A stretch of 64,000 nucleotides of DNA from JAVBPE01 sp031549865 (GTDB lineage Bacteria; Bacillota_I; Bacilli_A; Acholeplasmatales; Anaeroplasmataceae). How positions within the stretch are numbered: the stretch's first letter is position 1; every line of letters begins with the position of its first letter. Below the pieces are notes generated by a model. That model saw only the letters and a program-made list of their open reading frames with translations. It did no database searches and was not told the origin of the DNA. Positions 18,098 through 26,596 of the stretch are shown here, one piece after another. The DNA lies in assembly GCA_031549865.1 (NCBI GenBank), contig JAVBPE010000008.1, forward strand, positions 117,671-181,670, written 5' to 3'. Both the position numbers and the translations under genes were made by a program.

Positions 18098-18609
18098 ATG
18101 AGCTTAAGAACAATAATGTTTTTCCAAAATTTAATAATATAGAAATTATTAACGAAATCAGAAATAGTTATGATCCACTAAGCGATTTAGTAAGACCACA
18201 TATGACTTTGGTCTTTGCTTTTGAAAGTGAGATATCTAATGATGATTTGAAAAACGTTATTATAAAGTCATTAAAAGATATCAAATCATTTGTAGTTAAA
18301 CTTTCAGGATACTCTAAAAATATAAGTCAATACGGAAATTATTTATTTTTAGATATTATAAATGGTTATGATAATATGATAGAAATTCATAATAATTTAT
18401 ACGAAAATTTGACATTCTTAAAAAAACCATTGAATTATATTCCTCATATTACAGTAGGAAATTTAAAAACTGAAGAAGAAATGAATAAAGCTTTTTTAAA
18501 AATATGTAACCTAACTGATATATTTGAAACAATAATAAATGAAATTTCAGTTGAATTGATTGGATCTAATGAAGAATCAATTATTCTTATGAATTTCTTA
18601 TTAACATAA
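18098..18609 (+). pseudogene. 2'-5' RNA ligase family protein (YjcG-like), single-base frameshift
   Basis: A GAGGTGGT site precedes ATG 18098 and the frame runs MSLRTIMFF before hitting TAG after 14 codons. Reading resumes in the next frame as FPKFNNIEIINEIRNSYDPL and continues through both HxT motifs of the 2H family, PHMTLVF and PHITVGN, to the stop at 18609. Adding one T to the TTTTT run at 18119-18123 restores a 170-codon gene of normal length and family-typical N-terminus. It is either a recent frameshift, phase variation or a base-calling error. An ATG at 18202 could give only a fragment missing the first motif's strand. Confidence 0.85.
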
Positions 18610-18685
18610 ATATTTTAAAATTAAAGTTTATGTTCTATTAATTTAGAATTTAAGCTTTTTTATTATTATAATAAAAAACATTATA

Positions 18686-18714
18686 TTGTAATAAAATTTA
18701 ATACGCTGTATAAT
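18686..18714 (+). promoter_or_regulatory. Sigma-70-type promoter for the Nudix-surE pair
   Basis: TTGTAA, 17-nt spacer, TATAAT; upstream of SD AGAGG and the ATG at 18741. Confidence 0.65.
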
Positions 18715-18740
18715 TAATGATATTAAAGAGGTAATAGAAT

Positions 18741-19265
18741 ATGGAATATTGTTATAAATGTGGAAATAAGTTAACAATTAAATATTTAAAAAATGAAGGA
18801 GATATTCCGTTTTGTGAAAAATGTAATGAATTTATTTTTCCAATTTTTAATTCAGCTGTTTCAATGATAATAATTAATAAAAATCATGATAAAACATTAT
18901 TTATCCAGCAATATAAAAGACAAGCTAATATTTTAGTTGCAGGGTATGTTAATAAATTTGAATCACTAGAAGAAGCCTTAAAAAGAGAATTAATGGAAGA
19001 AGTAGGATTAAATATTTCTAATTATTATTTTAATAAAAGTGAATATTTTGCTAAATCAAATACATTAATATCTAATTTTATTGTTGAAGTTGAATCAGAA
19101 GAATTTATCCGAAATGAAGAAGAGGTAGATTTAGTTACTTGGTTTAATATAACAGAAAGTAAAGAAGTAATTTTACAAAATTCTTTAGCTTCTAAATTTT
19201 TAGATTCAGCTTTAGAAAAAATTGAAAAAGAAGAAATAATTTTTAAGGAGTTCAGTTATGTATAA
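18741..19265 (+). CDS. Nudix hydrolase with N-terminal zinc ribbon
   Basis: 174 aa. CYKCG and CEKC in the first 30 residues form a zinc ribbon, and a perfect Nudix box runs from GYVNKFESLEEALK to RELMEEVGL (about 72-94). The layout is that of NADH pyrophosphatase NudC, but the SQPWPFPxS signature is replaced by YFAKSNTLISN, so the substrate is uncertain. Overlaps surE by 8 nt. Confidence 0.9.
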   Translation: MEYCYKCGNKLTIKYLKNEGDIPFCEKCNEFIFPIFNSAVSMIIINKNHDKTLFIQQYKRQANILVAGYVNKFESLEEALKRELMEEVGLNISNYYFNKSEYFAKSNTLISNFIVEVESEEFIRNEEEVDLVTWFNITESKEVILQNSLASKFLDSALEKIEKEEIIFKEFSYV

Positions 19266-19992
19266 TATTTTAGTTTCAAATGACGACGGGATAGCTTCAC
19301 CAAGTCTACAAATTTTAGTAGATGCTTTAGCTAAAGTCGGTAATGTATATGTTTTAGCTCCAAATAAGGGTATGAGTGCTAAGAGTCATAGTATCACATT
19401 ATATGAAGATATATACATAAATGAAGTTGAATATAAGAATGCTTTAAAAGCATATGCATTATCTGGGACACCAGTTGATTGTATTATTGTTGGCAAAGAT
19501 ATATTTAAAGTTGATTTTGATTTCGTATTTTCAGGTATTAATCTAGGTCATAATTTAGGAACGGATATAATATATTCAGCGACCGTTAGTGTGGCAAGAC
19601 AAGGTGCAATGCATGATGTTCCTTCCTTTGCTATATCACATTCTAGAAGAAATAGTGAAATTGCTAAAAACGAAATAGATAATGTGATTAAATATATATT
19701 TGATAATAAATTATTTTTAGAACATAAATTATATAATATAAATTTTCCTATTTCAAAATATACTTCATCAAAAGGTATAAAAATATGTAAACAAGGAATT
19801 AAAGATTTTATTAATAATTTTTATATTGACGGAGAAAAGGCTTTAAGTACTGTTGAGAAAATCATCTATGATGATGATATAACTACAGATGTCTATTTAG
19901 CAAAAGAAGGGTATATCACAATTTGTCCATTAATAATAAAACAAACAGATTTTGATATTTTAAATAAATTAAAGAAAAAACTTAAAGACTAA
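19258..19992 (+). CDS. surE: SurE, 5'/3'-nucleotidase
   Basis: 244 aa. Divalent-metal nucleoside monophosphate phosphatase. ILVSNDDGIASPSLQIL at the N-terminus carries the Asp-Asp metal ligands; APNKGMSAKSHSIT holds the Ser ligand; FSGINLGHNLGTDIIYS the Asn ligand. Ribosome binding site AAGGAG lies inside the Nudix gene. Followed by a terminator. Confidence 0.95.
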   Translation: MYNILVSNDDGIASPSLQILVDALAKVGNVYVLAPNKGMSAKSHSITLYEDIYINEVEYKNALKAYALSGTPVDCIIVGKDIFKVDFDFVFSGINLGHNLGTDIIYSATVSVARQGAMHDVPSFAISHSRRNSEIAKNEIDNVIKYIFDNKLFLEHKLYNINFPISKYTSSKGIKICKQGIKDFINNFYIDGEKALSTVEKIIYDDDITTDVYLAKEGYITICPLIIKQTDFDILNKLKKKLKD

Positions 19993-20006
19993 CTTTAAGC
20001 TTTTTT
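19981..20006 (+). terminator. Terminator after surE
   Basis: CTTAAAG (19981-19987) pairs with CTTTAAG (19993-19999), then C and seven T; the surE stop lies in the loop. Confidence 0.8.
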
Positions 20007-20254
20007 TATCTTGGATAGCCATATGGATATGGCGGATATGGTTGTTGTTGATACATTGGATAGTAAACAGGTGCTTGCGGTGGATATGGTGGATATGGCG
20101 GCGGATATGGTTGTTGGTTATTATTTTTAGCAAAGAAAATGAAAGGTGTTGTAACAAGTACACCTGCTAAAAATGGTAGTAATGCTCCACGTTCATCAAA
20201 TACATTTCCATGCTCATCACGGTAATATTTAGGTTGTTGATAATTTGAACTCAT
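20006..20254 (-). CDS. Pro/Tyr-rich single-pass membrane protein
   Basis: 82 aa from the ATG at 20254, with GAGGAGG 8 nt upstream. An N-terminal polar part (KYYRDEHGNVFDERG) leads to one TM segment (about residues 29-46) and then a tail of repeated PYPP/PYPPYP units with Gln and Tyr. Such tails are low-complexity and may be surface exposed. Function unknown. Confidence 0.75.
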   Translation of the reverse strand: MSSNYQQPKYYRDEHGNVFDERGALLPFLAGVLVTTPFIFFAKNNNQQPYPPPYPPYPPQAPVYYPMYQQQPYPPYPYGYPR

Positions 20255-20322
20255 TTTAAACCTCCTCAATTTATTTTATGAATAAATTTTTTGTTTATAT
20301 AGACAATAATAATGATTCAAAG

Positions 20323-20351
20323 CGCATTTAAGTTGATTTTATCGCATTTAA
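20323..20351 (+). promoter_or_regulatory. Paired CGCATTTAA boxes over a promoter
   Basis: Two copies of CGCATTTAA at 20323-20331 and 20343-20351, 20 bp apart. The second overlaps an extended -10 (TGATATAAT) used with TTGATT at 20333 for the gene at 20389. Confidence 0.4.
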
Positions 20352-20388
20352 TGATATAATAACTACTATGTGAAGAAAAAGGAAAATT

Positions 20389-21117
20389 ATGAAACGAAAA
20401 ATAAAAATAATCTTAGGAGTTGTTGCATCATTTATATTAATAATTATCGCAACAACATATATAATTTTAATAAATAAAACCTATAAATCTGAAATTCAAA
20501 TTGATGCAATATCTATTGAGTATTCAGATATTACAATAGTAGAAACATCAAAAGAAATTACATTTATTCCAAATGAAAACAAGATAACGGATGATGTATT
20601 AATCTTTTACCCTGGCGCTTTAATTGAGATTACATCCTATATGGAAATATTCTCTATGCTTGCAAATGAAGGCATAACTTGTATAATTGTCAAAATGGCT
20701 TTTAATCTAGCTATAACAGGTAAGAATAAAGCTGCAAGATATATGGATGATGAAACTAAAAATTATTATATTAGTGGACATTCATTAGGTGGCGTAATGG
20801 CTTGTAGCTATGCTTTAAATTCTGATGGTATAAAAGGTATTATTTTACTTGCCTCTTATAGTGATGTGGATTTAAGTCAAAAAAATATTGATGTTTTAAG
20901 TATTTATGGTTCGAATGATCTAATTTTAAATATGAATAATTATAATGAATCTTTTTCTTATTTACCATCTAATACGATTGAATATATCATTGAAGGTGGA
21001 AATCATAGCGGATTTGCTGATTATGGACTTCAAAATGGTGATGGAGAGAATTTGATTGGTAATTATGAACAAAAAGTTATAACTGCAGAAAGAATGAAAG
21101 AATTTATTTTAGGGTGA
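20389..21117 (+). CDS. Membrane-anchored alpha/beta hydrolase
   Basis: 242 aa. Residues about 5-30 form a signal anchor. DVLIFYPGALIE supplies the oxyanion strand, ISGHSLGGVMA the nucleophile Ser near 132, SIYGSNDLI the Asp and GGNHSGFADYG the His. This matches the Abhydrolase_5 type. Extracytoplasmic esterase or lipase-like activity is likely; substrate unknown. Ends in TGA 4 nt before the Mrp gene. Confidence 0.85.
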   Translation: MKRKIKIILGVVASFILIIIATTYIILINKTYKSEIQIDAISIEYSDITIVETSKEITFIPNENKITDDVLIFYPGALIEITSYMEIFSMLANEGITCIIVKMAFNLAITGKNKAARYMDDETKNYYISGHSLGGVMACSYALNSDGIKGIILLASYSDVDLSQKNIDVLSIYGSNDLILNMNNYNESFSYLPSNTIEYIIEGGNHSGFADYGLQNGDGENLIGNYEQKVITAERMKEFILG

Positions 21118-21121
21118 TATT

Positions 21122-21940
21122 ATGGCATGTAATAATGATTGTAAAAATTGTGGAAGTGATTGTGGCGATAGAAAAGAACAATCTTTGAAATTTAAGGCTA
21201 ATCCAAATTCAAATATAAAGCATATAATTGGAATTGTTTCTGGCAAAGGTGGGGTTGGTAAATCTTTAGTGACTTCTATGCTTGCTGCAACATTAAATCA
21301 AAAAGGATATAAAGTTGGTATCTTAGATGCTGATATAACTGGACCATCTATTCCAACAGCCTTTGGCATTACGGAAAAAATCACAGGTGATTCAAATACG
21401 ATGTACCCTCAAGAATCAGCGGAGGGGGTTAAAGTTATGTCTATTAATTTATTATTAGAAGATGTAACAGCTCCAGTTGTTTGGAGAGGCCCTGTTATTT
21501 CTGGTGCTTTGAAACAATTTTATACTGATACAGCCTGGGAAGAAATTGATTATTTATTTGTTGATATGCCTCCAGGGACAGGAGAGGTGCCATTAACGAT
21601 TTTTCAATCTTTAGATGTAAATGGAATAGTTATAGTTTCAACACCTCAAGATTTAGTGTCTATGATCGTTAATAAAGCGGTAAACATGGCGAATATGATG
21701 AAGGTAAACATAATAGGTTTAGTTGAAAATATGGCATATGTAACCTGTCCATCATGTGATGAAGTAATTTATCCATTTGGTCCTTCAAGATTAGAAGAGG
21801 TTGCAAATACATATGGTATTAAACCTTTAGCTTCTTTAGGGATTGATCCAGCGATAAGTTATATCGTTGATAACGGATTAGTTGGCAAGACAACTTTTAA
21901 TGATTTGGATTTAATTATTGAAGAAATTTTAAAATTATAG
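21122..21940 (+). CDS. Mrp/ApbC-type Fe-S cluster carrier ATPase
   Basis: 272 aa. Deviant Walker A SGKGGVGKSLV near 41 and PPGTGEVP near 150 are those of Mrp/NBP35 proteins; CPSCDE near 205 is the C-terminal CxxC that binds a bridging 4Fe-4S cluster. An additional N-terminal Cys cluster (CNNDCKNCGSDCG) resembles the Nbp35-type ferredoxin-like motif. Delivers Fe-S clusters to apoproteins. SD overlaps the preceding stop. Confidence 0.92.
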   Translation: MACNNDCKNCGSDCGDRKEQSLKFKANPNSNIKHIIGIVSGKGGVGKSLVTSMLAATLNQKGYKVGILDADITGPSIPTAFGITEKITGDSNTMYPQESAEGVKVMSINLLLEDVTAPVVWRGPVISGALKQFYTDTAWEEIDYLFVDMPPGTGEVPLTIFQSLDVNGIVIVSTPQDLVSMIVNKAVNMANMMKVNIIGLVENMAYVTCPSCDEVIYPFGPSRLEEVANTYGIKPLASLGIDPAISYIVDNGLVGKTTFNDLDLIIEEILKL

Positions 21941-21943
21941 ATT

Positions 21944-21976
21944 AAAATAGAGTGATTTTTTACTCTATTTTTTTAT
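21944..21976 (+). terminator. Intrinsic terminator after mrp
   Basis: AAAATAGAGT pairs with ACTCTATTTT, 8-nt loop, T-run. Confidence 0.85.
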
Positions 21977-22041
21977 TATCCAAAAAATATTAAGTAAATA
22001 CTTTTTTATTTGTAAATATAAAAGTGAAAAGAGGTATTTTT

Positions 22042-22683
22042 ATGAAAAAAATTTGGATATTAAATTTTATTATGTTGTTATTATATTGTATTACTTATAA
22101 ATCATTATGTACAATAAGTGCTAAAGATTATACCGAGTATCAAGAAATTATATTAAGTAAAGGGAAAATGCTTGCAAATTTCACAGATGAAGAATTACAA
22201 AAATATTATAAAGAGGTTGAAAAAACCAAATTTTTTGGCTGGAATACTTTTATAATAAATAAGAAATATAAAGCTAATTTTATAAGCGATACGATTTATT
22301 CATTTTACAATACTGGAACTACTGCAGTCGACTATGATTTAAATTGTGTTTATGAAACAACATCGAAAACGTCGATTTCCTGCACAGGAAGCATTTCTTA
22401 TTCATTTAAAGGTACAAGCGAAAATAAGCGTTTCAAAAACGATTTAGATGCAGCTTTAAAAATGGAATATTCGAATGTCACAACTGATAATTACAAACAA
22501 ACTGAAAAAATGACTATTAAAATAGATCCTAATACTAAACTAATTATATATATATCTGGTAGTGGAACAGTATTAAATGGGGTTGGAGCCTATTATATTT
22601 TTTGGATTCGCAGTGAACTTGGGGGCTTTGAATATTTTACAGTTACTGATGAATATCCAAGAATAGAGAAAATAAGCATATGA
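22042..22683 (+). CDS. Exported hypothetical protein in ABC unit
   Basis: 213 aa from ATG 22042 with GAGG at 22031 (an in-frame GTG at 22024 has none). Residues 1-30 are a signal peptide or anchor (KKIWILNFIMLLLYCITYKS). The rest is beta-rich with many Ser/Thr and no family I recognise. Overlaps the next gene by 4 nt (ATGA), so it belongs to the ABC unit 22042-24863. Confidence 0.75.
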   Translation: MKKIWILNFIMLLLYCITYKSLCTISAKDYTEYQEIILSKGKMLANFTDEELQKYYKEVEKTKFFGWNTFIINKKYKANFISDTIYSFYNTGTTAVDYDLNCVYETTSKTSISCTGSISYSFKGTSENKRFKNDLDAALKMEYSNVTTDNYKQTEKMTIKIDPNTKLIIYISGSGTVLNGVGAYYIFWIRSELGGFEYFTVTDEYPRIEKISI

Positions 22684-23558
22684 TAAAAAAAAATTGGACA
22701 ATTTTAGGCATTTTATCGTTTATTTCAATTATTGGTTTGTTTATTTATAGTGAATTTAAACCTAAGACAAAAGATTTGAAAATGTATGCAATAAAAACGA
22801 ATTATTCTTATATATATGATTACAATCGAAGTTTTAAAACAAATATTTATTTAAATGACAAAAAAAATATTTTGCTTTCAATTAAAGATAATAATGTTTA
22901 TTTAACTAATAAGTCAGAAACAGAAATATATTCATTAGATTTAATTGATATTAATGTTATATTTGATACTTATTATAATAATGAAAGATATTATTGCTAT
23001 AATATTGAATCCAATTTATTAAATCAAACAAAAGATATAATATTGGATGAAGCATATTTAATAATAAGTAATTTAAAATATAAACAAAAAGTATTTATTG
23101 GAACATTTGAGATGAATGTGGTTAATAACAAATATGAATTATTTAGTTTTGAATCATTATATGGAAGTTATACTTTAAAAGATGGCATTAAAAATTTAAT
23201 TGGAATAAATATAAAAGTAAAAAGCTTAATTAAATATGAGATTAGAGATATTTATATTAGTAATTTGGTATATATTGATTTAAATGAGGTTATATTTGAT
23301 AATTTCCCTAATTTTATTGATGAATCTGAATTAATTAATTCTAATAATGGTTTTGATATTTCAAGGTTAGAAATTCTTCCTGGAAATATTAATCTTTTTT
23401 TGCCGATTCATTCTAAAAATAAATATTACATAAATAGATTACATTTATTCTTTAAAATTAATAATAAAAATTATTATATAGATGATTTTATTTATCAAAG
23501 TAATAGTCTTAATTTAGATGATTATGAAAGTATTATTTCTAAAGGAGTATTAAAATGA
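22680..23558 (+). CDS. Membrane-anchored hypothetical protein in ABC unit
   Basis: 292 aa. One N-terminal TM helix (about 8-25) then an extracytoplasmic Tyr/Asn/Ile-rich domain. No family recognised. ATGA overlaps on both sides couple it to the preceding exported protein and to the ATPase. Probably a partner or substrate-handling subunit of the transporter. Confidence 0.75.
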   Translation: MIKKNWTILGILSFISIIGLFIYSEFKPKTKDLKMYAIKTNYSYIYDYNRSFKTNIYLNDKKNILLSIKDNNVYLTNKSETEIYSLDLIDINVIFDTYYNNERYYCYNIESNLLNQTKDIILDEAYLIISNLKYKQKVFIGTFEMNVVNNKYELFSFESLYGSYTLKDGIKNLIGINIKVKSLIKYEIRDIYISNLVYIDLNEVIFDNFPNFIDESELINSNNGFDISRLEILPGNINLFLPIHSKNKYYINRLHLFFKINNKNYYIDDFIYQSNSLNLDDYESIISKGVLK

Positions 23559-24154
23559 TAATATTTTCTAATGTTACAAAATGGTATAAAAATAAAAAAG
23601 CATTAAATAAAATCAACCTGGAATTAAAAGAAGGTTATCTATATTTATTTACAGGTGAAAATGGTAGCGGTAAAACAACAATGATGAAACTTATCGCGTC
23701 CCGTATAAAACTCCATGCTATTGATATTGGAATAATTGATAAAAGAAACACTAAAATTGCATATTTAGCTGATGAATTAGAATATCCTAAATTAATGAAA
23801 ATCTATGATTATTTAATGTGTATTAAAAAAATATATTCATCTAAAGGTGATATCTTTAATTATATGTCTAAATATGAATTGGCTAATAAATATATTTTTG
23901 AATGTTCTAAGGGAATGTATAAAAAAATAGGTATAATTCAAATGCTGCTCAACAATAGTGATTATTACTTATATGATGAACCATTAGATGGCTTAGATGA
24001 GGCTTCTAGAATTATTTTTCTTAATGATATCCAAACTTTACTAAAAGAAAATAAGACGGTGGTAATTATAACTCATTATATTGAATTATTTAATAATCTG
24101 AAATATGTAATAATAAATTTTAATGATGGTAACATAAATGAAAAGATATATTAA
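23555..24154 (+). CDS. ABC transporter ATP-binding protein
   Basis: 199 aa. Walker A GENGSGKTT at about 38-46, Walker B YYLYDEPLDGLD near 140, and H-loop VIITHYIE near 175. The signature motif is degenerate, ECSKGMYKKIG in place of LSGGQ. Q-loop region is reduced. Short like the nucleotide-binding subunits of ABC-2-type exporters. Overlaps the permease gene by 17 nt. Confidence 0.92.
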   Translation: MIIFSNVTKWYKNKKALNKINLELKEGYLYLFTGENGSGKTTMMKLIASRIKLHAIDIGIIDKRNTKIAYLADELEYPKLMKIYDYLMCIKKIYSSKGDIFNYMSKYELANKYIFECSKGMYKKIGIIQMLLNNSDYYLYDEPLDGLDEASRIIFLNDIQTLLKENKTVVIITHYIELFNNLKYVIINFNDGNINEKIY

Positions 24155-24863
24155 TTTATCAAAATTATATTTCAATTTTTATTGTAATAAATTAATTCTA
24201 ATAATTAGCCTTATAGCATTAGTAATAGTTTTTTTAATTTTAATGTTTAATTCCAATATAAATACTGACAAATATCAAATGATTTTATATGAAGAAGAGA
24301 TGCTAAAGAGTTATATAAATGAATCATTATTTTTCTTAAATATATTTAATATGGTTTATATTTGTTTTTTAGTATCACTTGAAAATGGTAATGATACATC
24401 AAAATTTGATTCATTATTTATATCTAGTTTTAAAAGAATTACAATTTATAATATAAAAATATTTTCATATTTTCGAATAAGTATAAAGTTTTTGTTAATA
24501 GAGTTTCTATTTTTATTAGGAATTCCATTGTTACTTTACTCAAACTTTAATCTTGAAGTTAATTATCTTTCAATATATATAACTTATTTGTTAGAATCGC
24601 TAGAATTTATCATAATTGGTTTTGTTTTAAGTATTTCAATTCCTAATGTTTTTAGTTCACTGTTAACTTTTTTAATCTATTTTTTTTCATTAGTAATTAA
24701 AAATAACGATATTGTTAATGAATATTTAAAATATTTAATCCCTAAAGTAGTTAAAGAAGGATTTAATGCAAATTTTGAAACAAGCGCTTTGCTTTTTCTT
24801 ATTCCAATTATTTTTTATTATTTTCTAGGCTTTTGTCTTTATAATAAAAAAGATTTAAATTAA
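24138..24863 (+). CDS. ABC transporter permease, ABC-2-like
   Basis: 241 aa with about six hydrophobic segments and short loops, and no binding-protein-dependent EAA motif. Position after the ATPase makes it the membrane subunit. Together with the two exported proteins it forms a four-gene unit. Export of a peptide or lipid is possible; there is no direct evidence. Confidence 0.8.
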   Translation: MKRYINLSKLYFNFYCNKLILIISLIALVIVFLILMFNSNINTDKYQMILYEEEMLKSYINESLFFLNIFNMVYICFLVSLENGNDTSKFDSLFISSFKRITIYNIKIFSYFRISIKFLLIEFLFLLGIPLLLYSNFNLEVNYLSIYITYLLESLEFIIIGFVLSISIPNVFSSLLTFLIYFFSLVIKNNDIVNEYLKYLIPKVVKEGFNANFETSALLFLIPIIFYYFLGFCLYNKKDLN

Positions 24864-24877
24864 AATATAAAAATGTA

Positions 24878-24906
24878 TTGACATATTAACTAGTTGCATA
24901 TATAAT
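24878..24906 (+). promoter_or_regulatory. Consensus promoter of infC-rpmI-rplT
   Basis: Exact TTGACA (24878-24883), 17-nt spacer, exact TATAAT (24901-24906). Confidence 0.9.
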
Positions 24907-25058
24907 ATTAGTGTTAAAAATAAATAAATGGAAAGAAGAAACGCCGTTTCTCGCCCGATTGAGCATATTAATGGGCAAAAAGTCATAATGTTAATTAAAC
25001 TTTTGAAGGCGTCTTTGCGCCTTTTTATTTTTATACAAATACTTCGGAGGTGTTAGTT
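24907..25058 (+). ncRNA. L20-type leader (autoregulatory attenuator) of infC operon
   Basis: A 150-nt leader with an AGAAAC/GTTTCT hairpin, a GCCC/GGGC stem and a terminator hairpin AAGGCG/CGCCTT followed by TTTTTATTTTT (25006-25033). Place and layout match the L20 leader of low-GC Gram-positives, where ribosomal protein L20 binding promotes termination. The SD CGGAGG comes after the terminator. Confidence 0.78.
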
Positions 25059-25586
25059 ATTAACAAACAAAAGAAAACAGACGATATCGTAAATGACGAT
25101 ATTAGATGTAAAGAAGTGCTAGTGATTACTAATAGTGGGGAAAAACTAGGAATATTATCTAGAAATGATGCATTAAAGGCTGCGTCTGATCGTGGACTTG
25201 ATTTAGTTTTAGTATCACCTGATGCTAAACCACCAGTTGCAAAAATGATGGATTATTCTCGTTATCGTTTCGAACAACAAAAGAAACTTAAAGAAATGAA
25301 GAAGAACCAAAAAGTTATAGTAGTTCAAGAAATTCAATTAAGCCCAACTATTGAAAAACACGATTTCGATACTAAAGCTAAAAATGCAAGAAAAATGCTT
25401 GAAAAAGGAAATAAAGTGAAAGTTTCACTAAAATTCTTTGGACGTATGATTGTGCACCAAGATATAGGTAAAGAAATGGTTTTAAAATTTATTGAATGTT
25501 TAAGTGATGTTTCAAGTGTTGAAGCACAACCAAAACTAGATGGAAAAACTTTATTTGCAATTATTGCACCAAAAAATGAAAAATAA
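25059..25586 (+). CDS. infC: Translation initiation factor IF-3, ATT start
   Basis: 175 aa starting at ATT 25059, 8 nt after CGGAGG, giving INKQKKTDDIVNDDIR. The upstream in-frame GTG at 25050 overlaps the SD and cannot be used efficiently. The rare ATT start is a known feature of infC that allows IF-3 to repress its own translation. VLVITNSGEKLGIL and the C-terminal KVSLKFFGRMIVHQDIG are conserved IF-3 blocks. Followed by rpmI after 15 nt. Confidence 0.97.
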   Translation: MNKQKKTDDIVNDDIRCKEVLVITNSGEKLGILSRNDALKAASDRGLDLVLVSPDAKPPVAKMMDYSRYRFEQQKKLKEMKKNQKVIVVQEIQLSPTIEKHDFDTKAKNARKMLEKGNKVKVSLKFFGRMIVHQDIGKEMVLKFIECLSDVSSVEAQPKLDGKTLFAIIAPKNEK

Positions 25587-25601
25587 CAAAGGAGAAATAA
25601 C

Positions 25602-25802
25602 ATGCCAAAACAAAAAACACATAGCGGACTTAAAAAGAGAATTAAAGTTACTGGTAGCGGTAAATTAAAACGCGGTCACGCTTATACAGGACATTTAAAA
25701 GTAAACAAAACACAAAAACAAAATCGTAACTTACACAAATCAGCTTTAGTACATTCTTCTGATGAAAAACGTATTAAATCATTGATTAGTAACATGAAAT
25801 AA
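25602..25802 (+). CDS. rpmI: Ribosomal protein L35
   Basis: 66 aa, MPKQKTHSGLKKRIKVTGSG is the L35 signature. Normal length; AAAGGAG upstream; second gene of infC-rpmI-rplT. Confidence 0.98.
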   Translation: MPKQKTHSGLKKRIKVTGSGKLKRGHAYTGHLKVNKTQKQNRNLHKSALVHSSDEKRIKSLISNMK

Positions 25803-25817
25803 TAGGAGGTAATAGAC

Positions 25818-26474
25818 ATGGCAAGAGTTAAAGGTGGATACACAACAAGAAGAAGACGTAAAGCCGTATTAAAACTAGCAAAGGGTTATTATGGTTCAAA
25901 ACATACTCTATATAAAACAGCACATGAACAAGTAATGCGTTCACTTGCATATTCATATAGAGATAGAAAAGTTAAAAAAAGAGACTTCCGCAAATTATGG
26001 ATTTCTCGTATTAATGCAGCATGCCAATTAAACGGATTAAAATATTCTCGTTTTATTAATGGTTTAGCAAAATCAGGTGTTGAAGTTAACAGAAAAATGT
26101 TAGCTGAAATGGCAGTAAATGATGCAGCTGGATTTGCTTCATTATGTGAAGTAGCTAAAAAAGGATTAGAAGTTAAAACAGTTAAAGCTGTTGAAACTGT
26201 AGTATTCTTAAAAACAGCTTCTAAAGCAGATAAAAAAGCTAATGCACCTAAAGTAGAAGCTAAAGTAGAAGCTAAAGTAGAAGCACCTAAAGTTGTTAAA
26301 GCTGAAACAGTGAAACCTGCTAAAGTAGAAACTAAAGTAGAAGCTCCAAAAGCTGAAGCTAGTGTTGATTTAAATGCATTAACAGTTGCTGAATTAAAAG
26401 CAATGGCTAAAGAAAAAGGAATTGCAGGAATTTCTGCAATGAAGAAAGCTGATTTAATCGACGCTTTAAAGTAA
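25818..26474 (+). CDS. rplT: Ribosomal protein L20 with a C-terminal Rho_N/SAP-like extension
   Basis: 218 aa against about 118 for ordinary L20. Residues 1-118 are normal L20 (MARVKGGYTTRRRRKAVLKL ... AEMAVNDAAGFASL). There follows a 60-residue Lys/Val/Glu/Ala/Pro linker with repeated KVEAK units, then a small helical domain (LNALTVAELKAMAKEKGI, ending KKADLIDALK) typical of Rho_N or SAP-like nucleic-acid-binding modules. The frame is continuous to a terminator, so the extension is genuine. L20 is also the likely regulator of this operon. Confidence 0.96.
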   Translation: MARVKGGYTTRRRRKAVLKLAKGYYGSKHTLYKTAHEQVMRSLAYSYRDRKVKKRDFRKLWISRINAACQLNGLKYSRFINGLAKSGVEVNRKMLAEMAVNDAAGFASLCEVAKKGLEVKTVKAVETVVFLKTASKADKKANAPKVEAKVEAKVEAPKVVKAETVKPAKVETKVEAPKAEASVDLNALTVAELKAMAKEKGIAGISAMKKADLIDALK

Positions 26475-26480
26475 CAATCA

Positions 26481-26512
26481 ATCATCCATAATTATATGGG
26501 TGATTTTTTTTA
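26481..26512 (+). terminator. Terminator of infC operon
   Basis: ATCATCCATA pairs with TATGGGTGAT (with G-U pairs), then seven or more T. Confidence 0.88.
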
Positions 26513-26562
26513 TTTAAAATATTCGAAAATTGATATAAAAAGTCTTTTGATGATTTATTATC

Positions 26563-26590
26563 TTGAAATAAATTTCATTTGTTGTATAAT
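26563..26590 (+). promoter_or_regulatory. Promoter of the 26597 RNA
   Basis: TTGAAA, 16-nt spacer, TATAAT, predicting a start near 26597. Confidence 0.75.
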
Positions 26591-26596
26591 AATAGG

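Noticed and set aside
25889..26485. 198-aa minus-strand frame over rplT
   Set aside because: Shadow of the real L20 gene; composition mirrors the KVEA repeats and no ribosome binding site is present.
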